Shown: positions 22,850-29,895 of the stretch, piece by piece | How the letters are laid out: each line of letters opens with the position of its first letter | How positions within the stretch are numbered: position 1 is the first letter of the stretch | Assembly: GCA_020628615.1 (NCBI GenBank) | Contig: JAHDEV010000016.1 | Span: 1-33,733 of the forward strand | From: Dokdonia sp. | GTDB lineage: Bacteria; Bacteroidota; Bacteroidia; Flavobacteriales; Flavobacteriaceae | DNA length: 33,733 nt | Direction of reading: 5' to 3' | Notes under the pieces: generated by a model | Database searches by the model: none | What the model was told of the DNA's origin: nothing | The model's input: the letters and a program-made list of their open reading frames with translations, nothing else | Translations under genes and position numbers: made by a program

Positions 22850-24514
22850 ATGAGAGATAACCCTTGGTACTTTATGAACTTAAAAAGAGCAACCGTTTTT
22901 GCTCTTGTAATTGTGGGTATGGCACTCACTCTGGTAAATTGTGCAAAACGCGGCTCACCAGACGGAGGACCTATGGATAGCTTACCTCCTGTGTTTGTAA
23001 AAGCGACGCCTCCAAACTTTACAACCAACTTTGATGGAGATGAGATACGCATCTACTTTGATGAGTATGTAAAACTCAAAGACTTGCGCAAGCAGCTTAT
23101 CATCTCGCCTCCTATTGTAAACAGAGTCATCTCACCGCAGGGATCTGCTTCAAAATATATCAAAATTGACATTCAAGATACGCTAGCTCCTAACACCACT
23201 TATGTATTTAACTTTGGGCTAAGTATTGTAGATAATAATGAAGGAAACCCTTTCCCATCATTTAAATATGTGATGTCTACTGGAGACTATATAGATAGCC
23301 TTAAAGTATCTGGGAAAATTATAGATGCAGTGGCAGAAAAACCAGATAACTTCGTAACTATAATGCTTTACGAAGCAGATAGCACTTATACAGACTCAAC
23401 GGTTTACAACAAAGCTCCTCTATATGTTACCAATACGTTAGATAGTTTAGACACTTTTACACTAGACTACCTCAAGCCTGGAAAGTATGCGCTTATAGGT
23501 CTCAAAGATGAGGATGCAAACTATACCTTCCAGCCTAAAAAGGATAAAATTGCCTTTATAGAAGAGTTTATTAATGTTCCTACAGACTCTTCTTATACTT
23601 TAAAGTTATTTACAGAGGCTCCTGCATATAAAGTCTCAAGACCTAAGCACGCTGCAGAAGGCAGAATAGCCTTTGGAACCACGGGATATAGAGACAGTAT
23701 TGCTATTAATCTTCTTACAGATGCTGGAGACAAGCACACCTCAACAATTACAAAAAAAGGTGAAGACACCCTTTACTACTGGTACAAGCCTAAGCTGGCA
23801 ATAGACTCTCTTATATTTAACACTACTGCTCCTGGATACTCAGACACCTTGCAAGCGCGTATAAGAAAGCCAAGATTAGACTCGCTCTCATTTTCATCTA
23901 AGTACCGAAATGTAGTTTTATTTAATAAAGCTTACCGTATACAGAGTAATATCCCTATAGATAGCATAAACAAAGAGCTTATTACCGTTATACAAGACTC
24001 TACAGAAATAGAGTTTGACTACGCCCTTGCAGAGAATAATACAGCTATTGATTTTGACTTCAAAAAGGAAGAAAAAACAAGATATAGTATTACGGTCTTA
24101 CCAAATGCGATTACAGATTACTTTGGACAAAAAAATGACACCTTGCGCTACAAAGCCCAAACCAAGGAAATAGGTGATTATGGTGATATAGAGCTCACAC
24201 TAGTAAATGCACAAGCATTCCCATATATCGTACAGTTGCTCGATAGTCAAGAAAAGGTGGTAGAAGAGCACTTTAGCACAAAAGAAACGGTATTTGAGTT
24301 TAAGCTTCTCAAACCTGGCAATTATAAAGTGCGCCTTGTAGAAGATGCAAATAACAATAAAGTCTTTGACTCTGGTAACTTCTTACTAAAGAGACAGCCA
24401 GAAATTATAATTAACTACCCTGGTGAGATAGAGGTGCGACCTAGCTGGTTTGCAAAGGAGCGATTTGAGCTACTCCCTAAAGAAAAGTCACAAGAAGCTC
24501 CTACCCCAGAGTAA
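22850..24514 (+). CDS. Ig-like (Big_5/SbsA type) domain lipoprotein
   Basis: The 554-residue product carries a lipoprotein signal NLKRATVFALVIVGMALTLV followed by the lipidated Cys of NCAKRG. The ATG at 22874 (MNLKRATV) gives a cleaner signal peptide than the track ATG at 22850. Residues about 40-145 fit a bacterial Ig-like domain of the Big_5/SbsA type: DSLPPVFVKATPPNFTTNFD, IRIYFDEYVKL and LAPNTTYVFNFG. The rest is repeats of beta-rich domains. It should be anchored in the outer envelope; the function is unknown. It follows comF by 41 bp on the same strand. Its last 14 bp overlap the 3' end of the convergent YafV-type gene. Confidence 0.83.
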   Translation: MRDNPWYFMNLKRATVFALVIVGMALTLVNCAKRGSPDGGPMDSLPPVFVKATPPNFTTNFDGDEIRIYFDEYVKLKDLRKQLIISPPIVNRVISPQGSASKYIKIDIQDTLAPNTTYVFNFGLSIVDNNEGNPFPSFKYVMSTGDYIDSLKVSGKIIDAVAEKPDNFVTIMLYEADSTYTDSTVYNKAPLYVTNTLDSLDTFTLDYLKPGKYALIGLKDEDANYTFQPKKDKIAFIEEFINVPTDSSYTLKLFTEAPAYKVSRPKHAAEGRIAFGTTGYRDSIAINLLTDAGDKHTSTITKKGEDTLYYWYKPKLAIDSLIFNTTAPGYSDTLQARIRKPRLDSLSFSSKYRNVVLFNKAYRIQSNIPIDSINKELITVIQDSTEIEFDYALAENNTAIDFDFKKEEKTRYSITVLPNAITDYFGQKNDTLRYKAQTKEIGDYGDIELTLVNAQAFPYIVQLLDSQEKVVEEHFSTKETVFEFKLLKPGNYKVRLVEDANNNKVFDSGNFLLKRQPEIIINYPGEIEVRPSWFAKERFELLPKEKSQEAPTPE

Positions 24515-25280
24515 ATGCATCTTTGTCTTGAAGAAACGGCAACTTTGCTCTTGTCTCTTTAATGTGGTTTTTTGAAAGTGTAGCAAGCACTACCTTTTCT
24601 TCAACTCTTGCAATAGCCATAGTTTTACCCAGCACATCATATACAGCGGTATGACCTACATAATTAAGATTATTTGCATCTGTACCTACTCGATTTACCC
24701 CTATGGCATAGGCCATATTTTCTATAGCGCGCGCTTGTAATAAGGTATCCCACGCTCCTACTCTAGCCTCTGGCCAGTTTGCCACATATAAGACCACATC
24801 ATAGCCTGAAGTATTTCTTGCAAAAACGGGAAACCTCAAATCGTAACAAACTTGCAATAGTATTTTCCACCCTAGGTAGGTCACAGTGATGGGCGCATCA
24901 CCAGCTTGATATTTTTCACCCTCGCCTGCCATATTAAAGGTGTGCCTTTTATTGTAATAATCTACTGTACCCTCTGGGGTTACAAAAACAAAGCGATTAT
25001 AGTACAAATCATTTTCCTCTATAATGAGACTACCACAAATAGCTGTTTTATACTTTTTTGCCTGTGCTTTCATCCACTGCACTGTGATGCCATCCATAGT
25101 CTCTGCTAAAGGTTCTGGATTCATAGAGAAACCGGTTGTAAACATTTCTGGCAAGATGGCGAGATCACAGTTTTCTGGTAATTGTGTAAAGTGCTTTTCA
25201 AAGGCTAGGCGATTTTGAGCGGGTTGCTCCCAGATTAAATCGCTCTGTATCATTGCCACATTAAGTTGATCTCTTTCCAT
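24501..25280 (-). CDS. yafV: Nitrilase-superfamily omega-amidase, YafV type
   Basis: The cytoplasmic enzyme hydrolyses omega-amides of keto acids such as alpha-ketoglutaramate. The catalytic triad of the nitrilase family is present: Glu45 in ILPEMFTTGF, Lys111 in YYNKRHTF and Cys145 in LQVCYDLRFP. The block ARAIENMAYAIGVNRVG is also characteristic. The track begins at a GTG at 25316, but I prefer the ATG at 25278-25280 (MERDQLNVAMIQ), 259 residues, because it gives the usual family N-terminus and lies 4 nt after a TATCTTTA box. Its partner in the glutamine transaminase/omega-amidase salvage route, a YbdL-type aminotransferase, is about 5 kb away in this window. The 3' end overlaps the Ig-like gene by 14 bp. 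Confidence 0.9.
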   Translation of the reverse strand: MERDQLNVAMIQSDLIWEQPAQNRLAFEKHFTQLPENCDLAILPEMFTTGFSMNPEPLAETMDGITVQWMKAQAKKYKTAICGSLIIEENDLYYNRFVFVTPEGTVDYYNKRHTFNMAGEGEKYQAGDAPITVTYLGWKILLQVCYDLRFPVFARNTSGYDVVLYVANWPEARVGAWDTLLQARAIENMAYAIGVNRVGTDANNLNYVGHTAVYDVLGKTMAIARVEEKVVLATLSKNHIKETRAKLPFLQDKDAFTLG

Positions 25281-25284
25281 AGCA

Positions 25285-25292
25285 TAAAGATA
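25285..25292 (-). promoter_or_regulatory. Candidate -7 box for the omega-amidase gene (near-leaderless)
   Basis: The minus strand reads TATCTTTA, a one-base variant of TAnnTTTG, ending 4 nt before the ATG at 25280. It supports that ATG over the upstream GTG, which would lie outside the transcript. Confidence 0.42.
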
Positions 25293-25347
25293 AAACGTAT
25301 GCCTATATAAAACCACCGTACTATTATAAAAGCTAGCAACTCATTAT

Positions 25348-25355
25348 TATCTTTA
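25348..25355 (+). promoter_or_regulatory. Candidate -7 box for the DUF294/exonuclease/HAD operon
   Basis: TATCTTTA ends 18 nt before the ATG. It is divergent from the omega-amidase promoter box in a 93-bp intergenic region. Confidence 0.4.
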
Positions 25356-25373
25356 CGTACCATCGCACTGTCT

Positions 25374-27284
25374 ATGCAAAACACAATCGCAACACGTATA
25401 TATGATTTTTTAAAGCAGTTCCCGCCTTTTCAGTTTATGGCGAGTGACGATCTCTTTAAAATATCTACACTTGCAAATGTGCTCTATCTAGATAAAGATC
25501 AGATTCTTTTTTCTAGAGACGAGCTTTATAGTGATCGCTTTTATATCGTTCAGCAAGGCGCCATAAAACTCACCAGACCTTCTGGTAATAAGACAAAGGT
25601 GGTAGACATTTGTGATGAGGGAGATTTATTTGGCCTTAAAGTAACAAGTGAGAACACCTACCGCACCACAGCAACGGCAAATGAGGAAACTATTATCTAC
25701 ACGATACCGGTAGAAGCGTTTTCCGCTTTCGCGAAAGCGAACAAAGCCATCTCAAATTACCTCATCGCCAGCTTTGCTTCAAACATAAAGGACCCCTATA
25801 CCTTACAACAAAACGGATCCTTACTTAACACCTATGAGCCCGATCGCAATCAAGACTTGCTAGGCTTGCAGCAAGCAAACTACAGTAAGAATGTAGTAAG
25901 CTGTGACCCAAGTGCTACTGTGCAAGAGGCAGCACAACTTATGCAATCTAGCAGGATAGGTAGTCTGGTTGTAACTAGCAACGAGCTACCTGTTGGGATT
26001 TTAACTAATAGGGAACTGCGCAACGCCATTGCAAGTGGCACAGACACTACAAGCACACTCACAAAGGATATAATGATTCATCCCGTGGTGTGCGCTCCTG
26101 GAGATATAACGGTAGGCCAGGCGCAGCTTATGCTTATAAAGTACGGAGTAAATCATCTCGTAATTACAAAAGATGGAACAGACAGAAGCGCTATAATAGG
26201 GATATTAAGCAAGCACGATATTGTAGTCTCATTTGGTAATAGTCCCGCAGAGCTTATTAAAGAAATCAAAAGAGCAGAAAAGACTAAACTCCTACGTATG
26301 TCTTGGGAGAAAGCAACGGTAATACTTACAAACTACCTTGACCAAGGCTTACCACTATCACACATACTCAACATCTTCTCTGAGCTCAAGGGTGCCCTCA
26401 TATATCGCACTATGGAACTCTCACTAGCCAAAATGAGTGAACCACCTCCTGTGCCTTTTACTTGGCTAGCTTTAGGGAGTCAAGGTAGGGAAGAGCAGCT
26501 GTTATATACAGATCAAGATAATGCCATTATTTATGAAAATGTCCCTGCAGAAAAAGAGGAAGCCACAAAAGCTTATTTCTTAAGACTGGCAAACCGTATG
26601 AACAAACGTCTACATAAAGTAGGCTATGATTATTGCCCTGCAGATATGATGGGGAGCAACCCTTTGTATTGTTTAACCATAAGTGAGTGGAAAGAAAAAT
26701 TTAAAGGCTGGATATATGACCCCTCACCAGAGAGTATGTTACTCTCGGGTATCTTTTTTGATTACAGGCGTACCTTTGGAAGCCAGCAACTCGTTGATGA
26801 GCTCACTGCTCATATTTACAGTTTACTAGGCGACAGCTCCATTTTTTATCGATTTATGGCAAAAGATGCGCTTAAAAATCCGCCTCCGGTGAGTTTTTTC
26901 AGAAACTTTCTGGTTGAAAGTGATGGCGCTCATAAAGATGAATTTGATATAAAAAATAGAGCAATGTCACCCCTCATAGGTGCGGCAAGAGTACTCTCTC
27001 TCTATCACGGTCTCAAAAATGTAAACCGGACCTCTACAAGATACGAGCAACTAGCAATGCTAGAACCAGAAAACCGAGAGTTATATGAAAGTTGTGCTTA
27101 TGCCTTTAAAGCACTCCTTAAATTTAGAGTACAACAGGGTTTAAAAAACGGAGATAGCGGTCGCTTTATACAACTAGAGTCATTATCAAAATCTGATAGA
27201 CTTAAACTCAAGAGATGTTTTAAACCCTTACGAGATGTGCAAGAAGTACTACGTGTACGATTTCAAACTCAAAACTTAAGCTAG
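25374..27284 (+). CDS. cNMP-binding/CBS/DUF294 nucleotidyltransferase-like protein
   Basis: The 636-residue cytoplasmic protein joins four modules. A cyclic-nucleotide-binding domain spans about residues 15-130 (FYIVQQGAIKLTRPSG), and a CBS-domain pair about 172-295 (AAQLMQSSRIGSLVVTSN and ITVGQAQLMLIKYGVNHLVI). A DUF294 nucleotidyltransferase-like domain follows at about 340-450 with GSQGREEQLLYTDQDNAI, then the DUF294 C-terminal helical domain. The GSxGR...DQDN motif resembles GlnD-type nucleotidyltransferases, so nucleotide-responsive regulation is likely, but the target is unknown. It is followed with no gap by the exonuclease gene. A TTTCGCGAAA palindrome at residues 117-122 is translated AFAKA within the cNMP domain. 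Confidence 0.92.
   Translation: MQNTIATRIYDFLKQFPPFQFMASDDLFKISTLANVLYLDKDQILFSRDELYSDRFYIVQQGAIKLTRPSGNKTKVVDICDEGDLFGLKVTSENTYRTTATANEETIIYTIPVEAFSAFAKANKAISNYLIASFASNIKDPYTLQQNGSLLNTYEPDRNQDLLGLQQANYSKNVVSCDPSATVQEAAQLMQSSRIGSLVVTSNELPVGILTNRELRNAIASGTDTTSTLTKDIMIHPVVCAPGDITVGQAQLMLIKYGVNHLVITKDGTDRSAIIGILSKHDIVVSFGNSPAELIKEIKRAEKTKLLRMSWEKATVILTNYLDQGLPLSHILNIFSELKGALIYRTMELSLAKMSEPPPVPFTWLALGSQGREEQLLYTDQDNAIIYENVPAEKEEATKAYFLRLANRMNKRLHKVGYDYCPADMMGSNPLYCLTISEWKEKFKGWIYDPSPESMLLSGIFFDYRRTFGSQQLVDELTAHIYSLLGDSSIFYRFMAKDALKNPPPVSFFRNFLVESDGAHKDEFDIKNRAMSPLIGAARVLSLYHGLKNVNRTSTRYEQLAMLEPENRELYESCAYAFKALLKFRVQQGLKNGDSGRFIQLESLSKSDRLKLKRCFKPLRDVQEVLRVRFQTQNLS
25724..25739. repeat. TTTCGCGAAA palindrome, copy 7 (inside DUF294 gene)
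   Basis: CGCTTTCGCGAAAGCG is a perfect 16-bp palindrome, read GCT TTC GCG AAA GCG (AFAKA). The full-length element would place TAA in this frame next; here the base pattern is AAC instead. Confidence 0.94.
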
Positions 27285-27974
27285 ATGTCCTTATTCTCAA
27301 AAAATAGTGACTCACTACCAGTGTTTTGGATAAAGTATCTTGACGCTTTCGCGAAAGAAAAAAAAGAAAAAAGCTTCTTTAAAAAAACCGCAGATAGTAA
27401 AGGTTTACAGAATACGCGGTTTGTCGTTTTTGACACAGAGACCACGGGTCTAGATTACAAAAAAGACCGCATTCTTTCCTTAGGTGGTGTTGCTGTGGTA
27501 GCTAATCAAGTTATTGTGGCAGATACGCTCGAGCTGTTTTTAAAACAAGACTTTTACAATCCAGACAGCGCACAAATACACGGCATTTTAAAACAAGGCA
27601 ATTACCTCAAGGTAAATGAAGAAGAAGCCATTGCCCAGTGTCTAGATTTTATAGGCACAGATATTCTGGTAGGGCATCACGTAGGCTTTGACGTAGCAGT
27701 GGTAAATCAATCACTTAAAAGAGCTGGTCTAGGCAGGCTAAAAAACAGACATCTCGATACAGAGATTTTATACAAGAGACTAGTACACCCAGCAAACAGA
27801 TCACTGCAAGACAAGCGCTATACCCTTGATGAGCTTGCCGAAGCGCTTAAAACACCACTACACGACAGGCATACCGCAGCAGGAGACTCTTTAATCACGG
27901 CGCTTGTTTTTATAAAAATTGTTCATAAACTCAACAGCGATGGCGAGATGAAATTAAAACACCTTTTTAAATGA
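27285..27974 (+). CDS. DEDDh 3'-5' exonuclease (DnaQ-like)
   Basis: The 229-residue protein carries the DEDDh exonuclease motifs: FDTETTG with Asp50 and Glu52, the second Asp in GHHVGFD, and His-Asp in DRHTAAGDS near residue 205. It should remove nucleotides from 3' ends, but whether the substrate is DNA or RNA cannot be told. The ATG follows the DUF294 stop codon directly, and its own stop overlaps the next ATG (ATGA), so translation of the three genes is coupled. DUF294 and such exonucleases are recurrent neighbours in bacteria as far as I recall. A TTTCGCGAAA palindrome near the N-terminus is read DAFAKEK, outside the catalytic core. Confidence 0.92.
   Translation: MSLFSKNSDSLPVFWIKYLDAFAKEKKEKSFFKKTADSKGLQNTRFVVFDTETTGLDYKKDRILSLGGVAVVANQVIVADTLELFLKQDFYNPDSAQIHGILKQGNYLKVNEEEAIAQCLDFIGTDILVGHHVGFDVAVVNQSLKRAGLGRLKNRHLDTEILYKRLVHPANRSLQDKRYTLDELAEALKTPLHDRHTAAGDSLITALVFIKIVHKLNSDGEMKLKHLFK
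27343..27357. repeat. TTTCGCGAAA palindrome, copy 8 (inside exonuclease gene)
   Basis: ACGCTTTCGCGAAAG has an exact core but the right arm stops short. It is read GCT TTC GCG AAA (AFAK), the same frame as copy 7, and again the TAA that the full element would bring is absent. Confidence 0.93.
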
Positions 27975-28633
27975 TTAATCAAGACACACTTATTGTATTT
28001 GACATAGATGGTACACTTACAGACAGCATACCCACCTATTTACCTGTAATAACCAAAGTACTTGCAGATATAGGTCTTCAAGATATAGATACAGATTATG
28101 ACAACTACCTGCATCATACAGACCGCTATGCACTAGAGTATAATTATGAGCGCAATTTTGGCAAGAAAGCACCACAAGATTTACGGTACACACTAGACAC
28201 ACTCTTAGGAGAAGAGCTTATAAAACATCCAGCTGTACCAGAAATAAAAGGTGCAACAGCCTTACTAGAGTTACTTATTAAAGAAAAAATACCATTTGCA
28301 TATGGTACGGGAGCTTTCCCAAAAGCAACCGTTGTAAAGATGGAAGGCTCTGGAGTACCATTTATACCAGAAGTACTCGCTACCTCGCTAGAAAATGTAT
28401 CGCGAGTAGGTTTTGTAAAAGAAGCCGTAGAGAAGTCTAAGGCATATTATGGTCACTCTAATTTTGAGCGTATTATAGCTGTGGGTGATGGTCTTTGGGA
28501 TCTCAAAGCTGCACAAGATCTTGAGATAGACTTTTTAGGAATAGGCACAAAAAATAAAGATGCAATGCTCAAAAATGGATGCACACATTGGGTAAAAGAC
28601 TATGCAAATTTTGAACTCTCGCAATTTGGATAG
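27971..28633 (+). CDS. HAD-superfamily phosphatase-like hydrolase
   Basis: The 220-residue protein has HAD motif I as VFDIDGTLTDS (Asp11 nucleophile, Asp13 acid/base) and a C-terminal motif GDGLWDLKAA. Motif II is probably the YGTGAF segment and motif III a Lys before it in the cap-to-core region. The helical insert after motif I looks like a C1 cap of the phosphoglycolate-phosphatase or beta-phosphoglucomutase type. The substrate is unknown. The start codon overlaps the exonuclease stop by 4 bp. Downstream there is a TTTCGCGAAA palindrome and no classical terminator. Confidence 0.88.
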   Translation: MINQDTLIVFDIDGTLTDSIPTYLPVITKVLADIGLQDIDTDYDNYLHHTDRYALEYNYERNFGKKAPQDLRYTLDTLLGEELIKHPAVPEIKGATALLELLIKEKIPFAYGTGAFPKATVVKMEGSGVPFIPEVLATSLENVSRVGFVKEAVEKSKAYYGHSNFERIIAVGDGLWDLKAAQDLEIDFLGIGTKNKDAMLKNGCTHWVKDYANFELSQFG

Positions 28634-28662
28634 ATTAATAATGTGTGGGTAAAGGTTTATAA

Positions 28663-28684
28663 TTACGCTTTCGCGAAAGCGTAA
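28663..28684. repeat. TTTCGCGAAA palindrome, copy 9 (convergent junction HAD/ankyrin)
   Basis: A perfect 22-bp palindrome: TACGCTTTCGCGAAAGCGTA flanked by T and A. It lies 29 nt past the HAD stop and 5 nt from the 3' end of the ankyrin gene, and it is the only hairpin in this gap. Confidence 0.96.
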
Positions 28685-28689
28685 CCCTG

Positions 28690-29160
28690 CTACTTCCCTT
28701 CTAATATAGCCATAAGCTTTTCTGCACCTTGCATTTTTGCGTGATCGTAAGCGGTGTTTCCTTTCTCATCTACGTGACTTGCATCTGCGCCATTATCTAT
28801 AAGTAGCTGTGCAATTTCTGACTGTGCAAAAGTTGCTGCATATATCAAAGCAGTTGCACTATTTAAATTTTGAGCATTTACATCTGCACCGTGGTCTATA
28901 AGGAGTTTTGCGATGGCCGCATATCCCTTAAAACAAACACCCATAAGAGCCGTGTTACCAGAAGCATCTTTTGCATTAAGATCTGGTTTGTGCTTAAGCA
29001 TAGCCTCTGCCATATCTTGATTACCGTAATAAGTCGCAAGTAAGAGTGGCGTTGAACCACGTTGATCTTTTATATTAATAAGCTCTGGGTGTGCCGTTAT
29101 TATTGCTTTTACCATCTCTACATCTCCGTTGCGTATGGCATCAAAAAGTTTGTCATTCAT
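28690..29160 (-). CDS. Ankyrin-repeat protein
   Basis: The 156-residue cytoplasmic protein consists almost wholly of four to five ankyrin repeats: TPLLLATYYGNQDMAEAML, NTALMGVCFKGYAAIAKLL, TALIYAATFAQSEIAQLLI and a capping NTAYDHAKMQGAEKL. There is no signal peptide. Such small ankyrin proteins are protein-binding modules; in some bacteria one sits next to a catalase gene. Here the katG gene is about 4.3 kb away, so that link is weak. A TAAGTTAG box ends 15 nt upstream of the start. It converges on the HAD gene with palindrome copy 9 between them. Confidence 0.92.
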   Translation of the reverse strand: MNDKLFDAIRNGDVEMVKAIITAHPELINIKDQRGSTPLLLATYYGNQDMAEAMLKHKPDLNAKDASGNTALMGVCFKGYAAIAKLLIDHGADVNAQNLNSATALIYAATFAQSEIAQLLIDNGADASHVDEKGNTAYDHAKMQGAEKLMAILEGK

Positions 29161-29340
29161 AATGTGCTGTGCTATCTAACTTAATGTATAAATATAATCA
29201 CAAAACAAATATCGTGCTCACAAGCAATCATAATATTTACCTATAATATGATTAAAGTAATCATTGTAAAAATCTTTGTTCAACTCGTAGGCTCGCTAAA
29301 ATCTTGTTAATTACAATTCTCTTAAGACCCTAAGCTCAAG

Positions 29341-29359
29341 TTCTAAACTATATTTAGAA
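29341..29359. promoter_or_regulatory. Inverted repeat upstream of the DUF1440 gene
   Basis: TTCTAAA-CTATA-TTTAGAA is a perfect 7-bp inverted repeat with a 5-nt spacer, 23 nt before the start codon. It may be an operator or part of a promoter (TATATTTA). The rest of the 222-bp gap upstream (29161-29340) is AT-rich and holds the ankyrin gene's promoter side; I see no RNA gene in it. Confidence 0.35.
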
Positions 29360-29382
29360 ACACTAACCAAAATTATATTACA

Positions 29383-29895
29383 ATGAGCAACTCTGCATTA
29401 TCAAACTGGCTAGAAAAAGACACAATGGCATCTACTGCTTCGAGAGGGGTTATCTCTGGTGTGCTAGGTGGACTTGCAGGTACTATTGTAAAAACTGCCA
29501 TCGAACGTTTTTTACCCGTAAGACAACCTAACACAGAAAGCGCCCAACTTAAACTAGTAGACAACATCTCTGAAAAACTTACCGGTGAACCTGTAAGTAC
29601 TTCAAACCGAGATCTAGCAGAACAACTGGTAAACATCCCAATAGGGGTGACACTAGGCGCGAGTCTAGGCTATGCAAAACGTGACAGACCAGAGACTAAT
29701 GTGGTAGAGGGAGCCCTCTTCGGTACGACAGCATATCTTGCTACACACGAGACATCGCTACCACTTATGGGTCTAGAAGAAGCTCCAGAAGACATCCCAG
29801 TAAAGTTGCAAGCAAATGAGTTTCTGGCTCACGTAGCCTTTGGTATCACTGCAGAGCTTGTGAGAGGCTGGGTGGCAAGAAGGCTAGATGATTAA
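29383..29895 (+). CDS. DUF1440 (YagU-like) membrane protein
   Basis: The 170-residue product has three to four weakly hydrophobic, glycine-rich segments (GVISGVLGGLAGTIVKTAIE, IPIGVTLGASLGYA, EGALFGTTAYLA and AHVAFGITAELV), in the order seen in the YagU/DUF1440 inner-membrane family. The sequence SRGVISGVLGGLAGTIVKTA fits the family's N-terminal block. YagU has been linked to acid tolerance in E. coli, but nothing here shows that role. It is not clearly operonic; its 3' end overlaps the last 4 bp of the convergent YbdL-type gene. An inverted repeat lies just upstream. Confidence 0.7.
   Translation: MSNSALSNWLEKDTMASTASRGVISGVLGGLAGTIVKTAIERFLPVRQPNTESAQLKLVDNISEKLTGEPVSTSNRDLAEQLVNIPIGVTLGASLGYAKRDRPETNVVEGALFGTTAYLATHETSLPLMGLEEAPEDIPVKLQANEFLAHVAFGITAELVRGWVARRLDD

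Noticed and set aside
28400-28405. TCGCGA in the HAD gene as another palindrome copy
   Set aside because: Flanks (GTATCGCGAGTA) do not match the repeat arms; a bare hexamer is not enough.
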